From assembly GCA_045611785.1 (NCBI GenBank), contig JAZKXV010000011.1, forward strand, positions 27,941 through 91,940: 64,000 nt of DNA, in the 5' to 3' direction. How positions within the stretch are numbered: position 1 is the stretch's first letter; every line of letters starts with the position of its first letter. This DNA is from JAFTYO01 sp045611785. Its GTDB lineage: Bacteria; Pseudomonadota; Alphaproteobacteria; RF32; CAG-239. Position numbers and translations under genes: made by a program. The notes under the pieces were generated by a model. The model saw only the letters and a program-made list of their open reading frames with translations, did no database searches and was not told where the DNA came from. Below are positions 1 through 7,390 of this stretch, piece by piece.

Positions 1-3
1 ATA

Positions 4-32
4 TTGACAAATTGATAAAAATCTCGTACTAT
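4..32 (+). promoter_or_regulatory. Promoter of the lipoprotein gene at 59
   Basis: TTGACA at 4-9 and TACTAT at 27-32 are separated by exactly 17 bases, a near-consensus housekeeping sigma promoter. Transcription would start about 20 bases before the ATG at 59. No Shine-Dalgarno sequence lies in between. The same layout recurs before several other short genes in this window. Confidence 0.7.
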
Positions 33-58
33 TTTTGATAACAAACAATTATCATGGT

Positions 59-670
59 ATGAAAAAAATATTCTATCTTATTCTGTGCTTAGCTTTCATT
101 TCATGCGAGAAAGAAAGCTTTGATCCTGACCAAGGCGGTTATATCAATTTTGTGACAACAACCATTGAATCAGGATATGAGGTCGAAGAAAACAACATTA
201 ACAGTTGGATTCTTATCGACGGTGTAACCTACAATGCTACATGCTCAAACATTGAAGCAATTGAACCTGTCATGTCTAATGAACTGGCTTTTATTGATTT
301 ATCTTCATGGATATCTATGTTATGTATCAGCTCTCGTGAAGCTGTTGAAATTTTAGAAGAGAGAACTGTTGAAAACATAACTTACCGAAAATATAAAATG
401 GGTTTTCCTGTAAGTTATAATGGTCACAATACATACATATATTTCATTGAAGAAAGGGCGTTCTTAACCATAGCAGATAAAAGCTATACGTTCCCAAGCC
501 CAACTGTTGATGCAAACGTAGCGTATAACAAAGAAACCCGCAAAAGTGATATGCAATTAAACGGCAAAAACTATGCGTGTTATTTAGTGGAAATTGCCCT
601 TGATATCAGTTGCGCCGAAAAGAAAATCTTAGGCTCAACTTCTTTCTTGGCGTTAGATGAAAAAGAGTAA
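59..670 (+). CDS. Predicted lipoprotein of unknown function
   Basis: The protein has 203 residues. Residues 1-16 (MKKIFYLILCLAFISC) form a lipoprotein signal with a lipobox ending in Cys16, so it should be lipidated and exported to the envelope. The rest is soluble, with a DPDQGG stretch early on and no family I recognise. I chose the ATG at 59 rather than an in-frame TTG at 35 because the signal peptide begins there. There is no clear ribosome binding site, but a near-consensus promoter lies directly upstream and a strong terminator directly downstream, so it is a single-gene unit. The function is unknown. Confidence 0.7.
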   Translation: MKKIFYLILCLAFISCEKESFDPDQGGYINFVTTTIESGYEVEENNINSWILIDGVTYNATCSNIEAIEPVMSNELAFIDLSSWISMLCISSREAVEILEERTVENITYRKYKMGFPVSYNGHNTYIYFIEERAFLTIADKSYTFPSPTVDANVAYNKETRKSDMQLNGKNYACYLVEIALDISCAEKKILGSTSFLALDEKE

Positions 671-683
671 CCTTATTAAACAA

Positions 684-710
684 AAAACTCCTCAAAAGAG
701 GAGTTTTTTG
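684..710 (+). terminator. Rho-independent terminator after the lipoprotein gene
   Basis: A perfect stem, ACTCCTC paired with GAGGAGT around an AAAA loop, is followed by a run of T. It ends the transcript of the gene at 59-670. Confidence 0.85.
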
Positions 711-724
711 TTAATCTTAAAAGA

Positions 725-1159
725 TTATACTGGTTCTGAACCACAGCAACTACAAATATCCGATATGCATTCATTATACCCACTATCAAGGTCTTCAGTA
801 CTACAACCAGGTAATCCATAATCTCCTTCTTCTGCATTATTGCAATTATATGAAACTAATTCACTGCAATATTCAAAACAACTATCATAATCATAGTAGC
901 TATAATATTATCCATAGAAGTAATCACCACCTTGACAGATACATTCCTCTGACTATTCTTCTTTTATCTTTTCAACCCAACAACCTCTATCTTCATTCCA
1001 CATACATTCATTATAATATGACAAACATAGAGATTCATCTTCATGACAGTCTTCTTCATAATATTCACATTTGAACAAGAAGTCATTTCTAAAAAATGAA
1101 AATGCGAATTCTTCACATTCTTGCAAAACGCGTATATATTTTATGTAATAATTATACAA
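725..1159 (-). pseudogene. Broken cysteine-rich secreted protein gene
   Basis: One minus-strand reading frame of 145 codons runs from the ATG at 1159 to a TAA at 725 but contains two internal stops: a TAG at about 953 and a TAA some 17 codons later. On both sides of the stops the reading frame stays cysteine- and acid-rich (for example CEYYEEDC and CSCCGSEPV), like the intact secreted protein at 1273-2676. The upstream DNA is a near copy of the promoter region of that intact gene, but the signal-peptide-coding part is missing. I read this as a decayed paralogue that has lost its 5' end. Stop-codon readthrough is a less likely alternative. Confidence 0.65.
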
Positions 1160-1174
1160 TAATTAATTTTGCAA
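1125..1174. repeat. Copy 1 of a duplicated promoter region
   Basis: This stretch is nearly identical to 2695-2748. Both contain aaaacgcgtatatatttt followed by atgtaat and attatac. On the minus strand it holds TATAAT (1151-1156) and TTGCAA (1169-1174), but the spacer is only 12 bases against 16 in the other copy, as if AATT units had been lost. Promoter strength is probably reduced. Confidence 0.75.
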
Positions 1175-1201
1175 TAAAAACTATAACCCTATATTAATAC
1201 T

Positions 1202-1230
1202 AAAAGCCCCAGATAAAACTGAGGCTTTTA
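1202..1230 (-). terminator. Terminator of the cysteine-rich protein gene
   Basis: On the minus strand AAAGCCTCAG pairs with CTGGGGCTTT, followed by T and A residues. It lies about 40 bases after the stop codon at 1273. Confidence 0.7.
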
Positions 1231-1272
1231 TTCTAAAGTTGTTTGTTACTTACAAATATTTAACACTTAACT

Positions 1273-2676
1273 TTAATTAGCTGTTTTATTTGGTCCATAA
1301 CTTGTATCACAATTATCATAGCACCCTAAGCAATCATAATACACACCATCTCCACAACTAGCATCTCCACAGGTTGTACATTCCCAAGAATTTGCGCATT
1401 TGCTTTGACAGTCTAAATATTGTTTATACCTATCAACATCCCAATATTTAGCACCTTTTCTTAAACAACAATTATTATTGCTATCAGCACAATAATAGTC
1501 ATCATCTTCAACAGCTCCTTCAACTAATACATAATCTGAAGGACATTCCCAAGAACCAATAACACTCACAACGCCTTTATTTGTTTCGTTACGAATCATA
1601 CACTCTTTTTTATAAGTTATAGCATTACTAGGTATATCATCTTCTGTATAATAACCATCGACGTCACAATACTGAATATTAATTGGACAATTCCATCCAT
1701 ACCAATCTGTTTCTGGATATTGACAATAAAAATCGCTATCTGTTGGATCACACTCTTCTATGCAACCTATAGGAACAAGACATCCTATTTTAGAGTCATA
1801 ACTACAAGAAAGACCTTTATCAGTACACTCTGATGTATCTTCAAAAATACATTCACAGACGTTAGTTGTCTCATCATACACCATCTTCCATTCTGGACAA
1901 GTTTGTACATCTTCCACGCATTTACCATCTACCATGGTAAATCCTGATTTACAACCATCTACTTCTAAACATACTCCTGTTTTAAATGTTGAATTAGGAT
2001 AATCTTGATATAAAGCATCTGTTGTATAATATTTACAACAAACCTGACAAGTAAGTGTAGATCCTGATGGTGTTGTAACTGTTTCAACGCTTGCATGTGG
2101 TTCTTGATATTTCTCAAAGCAACTATCAGCATAAACCGTCCATTCTGAACCGGTAGAAACACCTTCACAAGTTTCCGGATCAGCATCCGGCTCAGTAACG
2201 TCTTCAGCAGGAGATCCAGCTACATTACAAAGAGAAAATCTATCATCTGTAGGGCACTTTACGATATCAATACACCAGGAAGATTTATCAGCGTCAGTAA
2301 AGCCTAACTCCGCACAATCAAAAATTTTAAGGTTTACACCATCGCATAATGTCAAACTTTCATCTGCCGGACATTTTATTATTTTATCTGGAGCACACCA
2401 AGATGTTTTATCTGTAGCTGTAAAACCGACCTTAGCACAATCTACACTGGAACCGGAACTGGTTAAAACACATCTTTTATATTCGGAATTAAACGGACAT
2501 CTCACATACTGCACACAACCACTAACATTGGAGGCAGAATATCCTAGCGTAATACAATCACCGGCTGTGTCTTTATTATTTACACAGCTATTGTCCCCTC
2601 CATAATCGTTTATACAGGTTATGCTATATGCTGGCATAGACACTACCATAAAACATATAAATAGAAACTTTCTCAT
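1273..2676 (-). CDS. Secreted cysteine-rich repeat protein, unknown function
   Basis: The protein has 467 residues with a signal peptide (MRKFLFICFMVVSMPAYS). The mature part carries roughly 46 cysteines by my count. The N-terminal third has three tandem repeats of about 35-40 residues built on C-x2-[LV]-G-[FY]-[ST], then a cysteine, then a CP pair (CITLGYS, CAKVGFT, CAELGFT). The rest has irregular cysteine-dense segments, many with CxxC or CC pairs. Such spacing suggests a disulfide-stabilised extracellular or periplasmic protein. I chose the ATG at 2676 because GGAG lies six bases upstream and the signal peptide begins there; an upstream in-frame ATG at 2688 lacks this. A truncated relative lies at 725-1159. 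No known family is recognised. Confidence 0.75.
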   Translation of the reverse strand: MRKFLFICFMVVSMPAYSITCINDYGGDNSCVNNKDTAGDCITLGYSASNVSGCVQYVRCPFNSEYKRCVLTSSGSSVDCAKVGFTATDKTSWCAPDKIIKCPADESLTLCDGVNLKIFDCAELGFTDADKSSWCIDIVKCPTDDRFSLCNVAGSPAEDVTEPDADPETCEGVSTGSEWTVYADSCFEKYQEPHASVETVTTPSGSTLTCQVCCKYYTTDALYQDYPNSTFKTGVCLEVDGCKSGFTMVDGKCVEDVQTCPEWKMVYDETTNVCECIFEDTSECTDKGLSCSYDSKIGCLVPIGCIEECDPTDSDFYCQYPETDWYGWNCPINIQYCDVDGYYTEDDIPSNAITYKKECMIRNETNKGVVSVIGSWECPSDYVLVEGAVEDDDYYCADSNNNCCLRKGAKYWDVDRYKQYLDCQSKCANSWECTTCGDASCGDGVYYDCLGCYDNCDTSYGPNKTAN

Positions 2677-2694
2677 AGCAAACTCCATAAAAAT

Positions 2695-2748
2695 AAAACG
2701 CGTATATATTTTATGTAATTATTATACACTAATTAATTAATTTTGCAA
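2695..2748 (-). promoter_or_regulatory. Promoter of the cysteine-rich protein gene (repeat copy 2)
   Basis: Read on the minus strand, TTGCAA (2743-2748) and TATAAT (2721-2726) are 16 bases apart. The block is repeated with changes at 1125-1174, upstream of the broken paralogue. Confidence 0.65.
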
Positions 2749-2812
2749 ATAAAATCTTGCATATAAATACTTATTATTTTAAAATTGTACCATATAAAAA
2801 GAAAGGAAAAAT

Positions 2813-3598
2813 ATGAAAATTGTATATTGTGGTGATATTGTAGGCAGATCAGGCCGTGATGTTTTATTAAAAAACATTACAACATTAAAAAACTCATATT
2901 CTCCGGATGCTTTAATCGTTAACGTTGAAAACGCCGCTCATGGTTTTGGTGTAACCCCTGGCATTTGTCGCGAATTTTTCGCTCAAGGTGTTGATGCTGT
3001 TACAACAGGAAACCATGTATACGATCAAAGAGAAATTATTCCTTTTTTAGATGATTGTAAAAAAATCATTCGTCCGCTTAATTTTCCGGAAGGAAATGTT
3101 GGTCAAGGTTCTTGCGAAATAGAGCTAGCAAACGGCAAAAAACTTTTAGTTGCACAAGTTATGGGAAGAGCCTTTATGGACGCGGTTGATTGTCCTGTCC
3201 AAGCTTTGGAAAAATTATTAAAAAAATACATTTTAGGCGGAAATATTTCTGCTATATTGGTTGATATTCACGCAGAAGCCACTGCAGAAAAATTAGCCTT
3301 TGCTCATCTTTTTGACGGCAAAGTATCAATTATTGCCGGAACTCACACTCATGTACCAACTGCTGATGCCAGAATTTTTAACAAAGGCACTGCATATATA
3401 ACAGATGTCGGTATGTGTGGAGATTATAACTCTGTTTTGGGTTTTGAACCTGACGCATCAATCAGACGGTTATGTAAAAAATTTCCTACAGAAAGACTTA
3501 TACCTGCCAAAGGAAACGGAACACTTTACGGTATATTTGTTGAAACAGATGATAAAACCGGTTTAGCACAAAAAATAGAGCAAATTGTTTTAAAATAA
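2813..3598 (+). CDS. YmdB-family metallophosphoesterase
   Basis: At 261 residues this matches the TIGR00282/YmdB family of two-metal phosphoesterases, in which Bacillus YmdB hydrolyses cyclic nucleotides in vitro and affects RNA levels. The metal-binding motifs are all visible: GDIVGRSG with Asp8, NVENAAHG with Glu39/Asn40, GNHVYD with Asn67 and His68, DIHAEAT with His153, and GTHTH with His178 and His180. The start has AAAGGA upstream at good spacing. It is transcribed towards the convergent thioredoxin gene, whose stop lies two bases away. The family is secure; the true substrate here is not known. Confidence 0.9.
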   Translation: MKIVYCGDIVGRSGRDVLLKNITTLKNSYSPDALIVNVENAAHGFGVTPGICREFFAQGVDAVTTGNHVYDQREIIPFLDDCKKIIRPLNFPEGNVGQGSCEIELANGKKLLVAQVMGRAFMDAVDCPVQALEKLLKKYILGGNISAILVDIHAEATAEKLAFAHLFDGKVSIIAGTHTHVPTADARIFNKGTAYITDVGMCGDYNSVLGFEPDASIRRLCKKFPTERLIPAKGNGTLYGIFVETDDKTGLAQKIEQIVLK

Positions 3599-3599
3599 T

Positions 3600-4133
3600 T
3601 TATTCTAACTGATCTTTTAGCTTTTTAATAAACTTAATAACCTTATCTTGATTCCAAGATTCGCTTCCTTTAAGGCGACCAGCTTCTCTCCCTTGTTTAT
3701 TGATAATAACCGTATGAGGGGTTGTAAAAATTCCGAAATCTGCTGAAAGTTTATCTTTTTGCTCAACATAAAATTCTAAATCAGGAGCTCCAAATCTTTT
3801 TAAAAATTGTCTTTGCTCAGACATATCAAACCACTCACTTTGAGGAGAAATAAGAATTAATCTGATTCCCTGATTTTTTACTTCATTATGAAATTTGTTC
3901 AAACCTCTAAGCTCTTTAATACAAGGGCCACAATCTCTGGACCAGAAATGAGCCAAAACAAATTCCCCTTTAAAGTCCGACAACTGAAATGTTTGCCCCG
4001 TTTGCGAAATTATTTTGCTTTCAGGCAAAGTTCTTGTTACTTCAAAAATATTTACTCCTGAGTTTGCAACACGCACCATTAAGAGCATGCTCAACATCAA
4101 AAAACTTGAAAACAAAATAAGTTTTACTTTCAC
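3600..4133 (-). CDS. TlpA/ResA-like membrane-anchored thiol:disulfide reductase
   Basis: The protein has 177 residues: an N-terminal hydrophobic segment (about residues 3-20) that acts as signal or anchor, then a thioredoxin fold with the redox motif CGPC (Cys68-Cys71) in SRDCGPCIKEL and a cis-proline region (TTPHT). It would reduce disulfides in periplasmic proteins, for example in cytochrome c maturation. The start is GTG at 4133, with GAGGA about nine bases upstream. It is divergent from the LptM-like gene at 4221. In many alphaproteobacteria a tlpA-type gene sits divergently next to argH-lptM-lysA, so this looks like the same locus with argH gone. Confidence 0.85.
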   Translation of the reverse strand: MKVKLILFSSFLMLSMLLMVRVANSGVNIFEVTRTLPESKIISQTGQTFQLSDFKGEFVLAHFWSRDCGPCIKELRGLNKFHNEVKNQGIRLILISPQSEWFDMSEQRQFLKRFGAPDLEFYVEQKDKLSADFGIFTTPHTVIINKQGREAGRLKGSESWNQDKVIKFIKKLKDQLE

Positions 4134-4159
4134 CTGTTAAAATCCTCAAATTTACTTTG

Positions 4160-4181
4160 TATTTAAAAACGTTTTTAAATA
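4160..4181. promoter_or_regulatory. 22-bp perfect palindrome in a divergent promoter region
   Basis: A perfect inverted repeat is centred on AAAAACGTTTTT and spans 22 bases between the divergent genes at 4133 and 4221. It directly precedes and overlaps a TATAAT (4180-4185), with TTTGTA upstream as a possible -35. A dimeric regulator binding here could control both directions. The regulator is not identifiable. Confidence 0.55.
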
Positions 4182-4220
4182 TAATCATCTCAATCTTATA
4201 TACAATAAAAAGGTTAAAAA

Positions 4221-4355
4221 ATGAAATATATTACAAAATTTTTTGTGTATTTAATGTTATGTGCTTGTATTACAAGCATTGTTTCTTGTGGCAAAATGTC
4301 TGACCCTAAACCTATTGCAGGTTCAGGCTATCCTCATACATACCCGAAATATTAA
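4221..4355 (+). CDS. lptM: LptM/YifL-like small lipoprotein
   Basis: A 44-residue protein with a lipoprotein signal (MKYITKFFVYLMLCACITSIV-SC) and a short tail, CGKMSDPKPIAGSGYPHTYP. The lipidated Cys-Gly start followed by a small proline-rich tail with a YPxTYP end is characteristic of the alphaproteobacterial small lipoprotein found after argH, related to LptM, which assists the LptD-LptE lipopolysaccharide translocon in E. coli. AGG lies upstream of the ATG. It stands twelve bases before the vWA gene and may be co-transcribed with it. The gene symbol is an inference from size and motif. Confidence 0.6.
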   Translation: MKYITKFFVYLMLCACITSIVSCGKMSDPKPIAGSGYPHTYPKY

Positions 4356-4366
4356 AAGGATTTCCT

Positions 4367-5056
4367 ATGGAAAACAAAAACAAATTAACAGATGATATAA
4401 TCCCTTATGTAGAATTTGCTGATAACGCAAATGAGCGTACACCTTGCGTTTTAGTGTTAGATTGCTCCGGTTCAATGCGTGGAGAACCTATTAATCAGTT
4501 AAATGCAGGATTAAGCGCTTTAGAAAAAGAACTAAAAGAAGATATTGACGCAAGCTCACGTGTTCAAATTCTCATAATAAAAGCATTCGGCAAAGATGAA
4601 GCCGTAATAAGTTCTGATTGGGTTGATGCCATGAACTTTACAGCACCAACAATGGAAGCTTCTGGCTTAACTCCCTTAGGTAAAGCTATGGAACTAGCTT
4701 TAGAAAAAATAGAAAATCAAAAAAATTTATATGATAGCTGTGGCGTTACCTCAAAAAGGCCTTGGATCTTTTTAATAAGCGACGGTGAACCTACCGACTA
4801 TGGTTGGGAACAAGCCGCTAAAAAATGCTGCATTGCTCAAGAAAAGAAAAAAGTAATTATTCATGCTGTCGGAACGCAGGGCGCAAATTTAGAAAAATTA
4901 GCAAAATTTTCTTTAAATTCACCTAAACGCTTAACTGGATTGAAATTTACAGAATTTTTCTTATGGTTAAGTCGCAGTGTTTCATGCGTTTCAAAAGCAG
5001 CACCTAATGCTGATGAACTTTTAAGGGATATTGAAGCTTGGAATGAAAAAGAGTAA
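4367..5056 (+). CDS. TerY/YegL-like von Willebrand factor A domain protein
   Basis: The protein has 229 residues and is almost entirely one vWA domain. The metal-ion-dependent adhesion site is complete: DCSGS (Asp32, Ser34, Ser36), Thr102 in GLTPLG and Asp139 in SDGEPTD. It has no signal peptide, so it is cytoplasmic. AAAAGGA upstream supports the ATG at 4367. It overlaps the phosphatase gene by 14 bases and heads a three-gene unit (vWA, PP2C, kinase) that matches the TerY-P triad of Anantharaman, Iyer and Aravind and E. coli yegL-yegK-yegI. It probably acts as a partner or substrate adaptor of the kinase. Confidence 0.85.
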   Translation: MENKNKLTDDIIPYVEFADNANERTPCVLVLDCSGSMRGEPINQLNAGLSALEKELKEDIDASSRVQILIIKAFGKDEAVISSDWVDAMNFTAPTMEASGLTPLGKAMELALEKIENQKNLYDSCGVTSKRPWIFLISDGEPTDYGWEQAAKKCCIAQEKKKVIIHAVGTQGANLEKLAKFSLNSPKRLTGLKFTEFFLWLSRSVSCVSKAAPNADELLRDIEAWNEKE

Positions 5057-5789
5057 TAAAGATATACAGGTTTTAGCTTCAACGGTTATCGGAGCTTATC
5101 ATAAAGCCAGAAATTTGCCTTGCCAAGATTGTTATAAACATCTTCAAAAAAAGGATAAAATTGTGGCTGTGGTATCAGATGGTGCCGGCTCTGCAAAATA
5201 TGGCAAAATCGGGGCTAAAATCATATGCGAAACTCTTTGTGATATTTTAATATCCGCCTCAATGACCAATATCAAACAAAAAATTATTGACGCAATTACC
5301 GTTGCTCGTGAAAAGCTCATTTTGCATCGACTAAACAAAACTAAAAATGAAAACAGCATTATTAATTTTGCCGCAACTGTTGTCGGTGTATTTTACTACA
5401 AAAACAAAGGCATTTGTTTTCATATTGGTGATGGCGCTTGTATAGCTTTTCTTAAAAACAATGAGCACATTATTTCTCAGCCCGAAAACGGAATTTTTTC
5501 TTGCGAAACATATTTTTATACTATGGACGATTGGAAAGACAGCTTACGTTTTACAACATTTGAAAAAGCTAAAAACATTATTCTTATGACAGATGGCGTA
5601 ACAGGATTTGCCTTCAAAAATGATTTTGATGATATCGAAACGCGTTTCTTAAAACCTATCAATAATTTTTTGCAAAATGAACCTGACCGCAAAAAAGCCA
5701 TCAGAGCATTAAACAATACTTTATCAAATCCTATTGCTACAAAATTGAACCCTGATGATAAAACGTTTTTATGGGTGGATATAAAATGA
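5043..5789 (+). CDS. PP2C-family protein phosphatase (YegK-like)
   Basis: The protein has 248 residues with the core motifs of the PPM/PP2C fold: Asp29 in CQDC, Asp46 in SDGAGSAKYG, HIGDGAC in the middle and MTDGVTGF near residue 180. These aspartates bind the two Mn/Mg ions that catalyse dephosphorylation of Ser/Thr. The ATG at 5043 overlaps the vWA gene by 14 bases and the TGA overlaps the kinase ATG by four, so the three proteins are translationally coupled. It presumably reverses the action of the kinase encoded next. Confidence 0.88.
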   Translation: MKKSNKDIQVLASTVIGAYHKARNLPCQDCYKHLQKKDKIVAVVSDGAGSAKYGKIGAKIICETLCDILISASMTNIKQKIIDAITVAREKLILHRLNKTKNENSIINFAATVVGVFYYKNKGICFHIGDGACIAFLKNNEHIISQPENGIFSCETYFYTMDDWKDSLRFTTFEKAKNIILMTDGVTGFAFKNDFDDIETRFLKPINNFLQNEPDRKKAIRALNNTLSNPIATKLNPDDKTFLWVDIK

Positions 5790-7240
5790 GTGAACAAAAT
5801 TTTATATATTATAACGCCATATTCAGCGACGGACATTTCGAACGTGAAAAAATAGGTGATTTAATAAACAAAGGCGGCGCTGCAGGAAAAATATATAAAA
5901 GCATTACCCACCCTAATTTAGTGGCAAAAATTTTTCATGAAAAAGGCAAAAGCCAAACCAACAGAAGAAAACTTGAAGCCATGTTACAAAACAGGCCTAA
6001 TATCCCTCATTTAAAAATTGACGATCGTGATGTTGTTCAAATTGCATGGCCCGAAGCAATTTTAGAAGATGATGAAGGTTTTTGCGTCGGCTATTTAATG
6101 CCTTTTATTAACACAGACGAAGCGGTATCTTTAGATCACTTAATGCAAAAAGCCGTGCGTCAAAAAATAGGTATATCCGAAAGTTATTCTAACCGTTTTT
6201 ATGCCGCTTGTAATGTCGCCGCAATAGTCGCAGAACTACACAAAAGAGGACACTATATTGTTGATTTAAAACCGGCTAACGTTTCTGTTTATAAAGATAA
6301 TATGATTGTTGCAATGTATGATTGCGATGGTTTCTCCATTAAAGGCGAAAACACAAGATACCCTGCAGAATTTGTCAGTGATGAATATATATATCCTGAA
6401 GGCATGAGCCAAAACTGCGAAGATATGGGCGAAGAACAAGATAAATTTGCTCTTGCTGTCATATTATTTAAGCTCTTAAATAATGGTATTCATCCTTTTT
6501 CAGGAACTCCCAGAAAGCAAACCGATGAAATGTTATCAATTCAGACCAGAATTGAACAATATCATTACGCTTACGGCTTATGGCCGGATTCCTATCAAGC
6601 GTCGCATCCGTACAGTATGCACGAATTTTTTGATAAAAAAACTCTAAACCTATTTGACAGAGCTTTTATGAAAGATCAAAAAAGGCCAACTGCAAAAGAA
6701 TGGCAAGAGCATCTTGAAGAGCTTTCTACTCAATTAAAAGATTGCAAAAATAATCCTGACCACATTTATTTTACGGCAAAAGGATGTGGTCTTTGCGCTA
6801 TAGAAGAAAAAATAAAACAAAAATTACAAAAAGTAAAAGACGAAAGTCAAAAACCTATAAAAATCAGAGGTATGGATATTTCTGAACTCTCAGATGAAAA
6901 AAATAAAGAGCTTAAAAAACAAAAACACCGTGAATTTATTAAACTAAATAAAATTACGCTTTTAGGCATTGTTGCATATTTTATATTCTTTGGAGCAATC
7001 AGTTTTATACTAAAACCATACCAAGAGCTCATTGCATCTAGAGGATATTTCTTACAACTTTTGATAATTGCCATTATCACCAGACTGATTTACAAACTAA
7101 CAGAAGTTTTACCGCAAAAATTGCCTCTTCTTAAAAACGACATTTTAATTAATATGCTAAGGATATATGCACCTATTAACTTATTGGTCTGCTTTATCAT
7201 ATTAAATGATTTTGACTTTGCAATCTTTGCATTACCATAA
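5786..7240 (+). CDS. YegI-like protein kinase with zinc motif and membrane helices
   Basis: The protein has 484 residues. A eukaryotic-like kinase domain fills residues 20-305: Gly-rich loop GGAAGK (30-35), Lys48 in VAKIF, catalytic Asp160 and Asn165 in VDLKPANV, and DCDGF (179-183) in place of DFG, a form I associate with YegI/TerY-P kinases. A Cys320, His326, Cys334, Cys337 set looks like a zinc knuckle. Three hydrophobic helices follow (about 378-402, 412-430 and 450-475), which would tether the kinase to the membrane. GGTGG lies seven bases before the ATG at 5786; the ATG at 5771 is less likely. It is the last gene of the vWA-phosphatase-kinase unit. Confidence 0.85.
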   Translation: MSEQNFIYYNAIFSDGHFEREKIGDLINKGGAAGKIYKSITHPNLVAKIFHEKGKSQTNRRKLEAMLQNRPNIPHLKIDDRDVVQIAWPEAILEDDEGFCVGYLMPFINTDEAVSLDHLMQKAVRQKIGISESYSNRFYAACNVAAIVAELHKRGHYIVDLKPANVSVYKDNMIVAMYDCDGFSIKGENTRYPAEFVSDEYIYPEGMSQNCEDMGEEQDKFALAVILFKLLNNGIHPFSGTPRKQTDEMLSIQTRIEQYHYAYGLWPDSYQASHPYSMHEFFDKKTLNLFDRAFMKDQKRPTAKEWQEHLEELSTQLKDCKNNPDHIYFTAKGCGLCAIEEKIKQKLQKVKDESQKPIKIRGMDISELSDEKNKELKKQKHREFIKLNKITLLGIVAYFIFFGAISFILKPYQELIASRGYFLQLLIIAIITRLIYKLTEVLPQKLPLLKNDILINMLRIYAPINLLVCFIILNDFDFAIFALP

Positions 7241-7285
7241 TAATTTTTCACATTAGCAACCTCTTCAAAACCCTTATATTCCGCC

Positions 7286-7309
7286 TATAGTATCCTTAAG
7301 GAAACTATA
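7286..7309. promoter_or_regulatory. Palindromic operator candidate before the flavoenzyme gene
   Basis: An inverted repeat of 24 bases has only one mismatched pair. Its core TCCTTAAGGA is a perfect palindrome and its arms are TATAGT and ACTATA. It lies about 80 bases upstream of the TTG start at 7391. Size and symmetry suit a dimeric winged-helix repressor, perhaps of the HxlR or MarR type; that assignment is a guess. Confidence 0.55.
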
Positions 7310-7390
7310 AATACCTAAAGTGCCTACTTTATTTTTGGTAAAATATGCTTATAAGTAAAAATAATATTAATTTTAAAAGGAACTACTACA

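Noticed and set aside
850..1074. Plus-strand frame of 74 codons over the broken Cys-rich gene
   Set aside because: Its His/Asn-rich, repetitive composition is what the antisense of a Cys/Tyr-rich gene gives. It has no ribosome binding site, and the minus-strand frame is better supported.
725..1159. An altered genetic code that reads TAG or TAA as an amino acid
   Set aside because: Genes throughout the window end at TAA, TAG and TGA with normal family lengths. The two stops are best explained by decay of this one gene.
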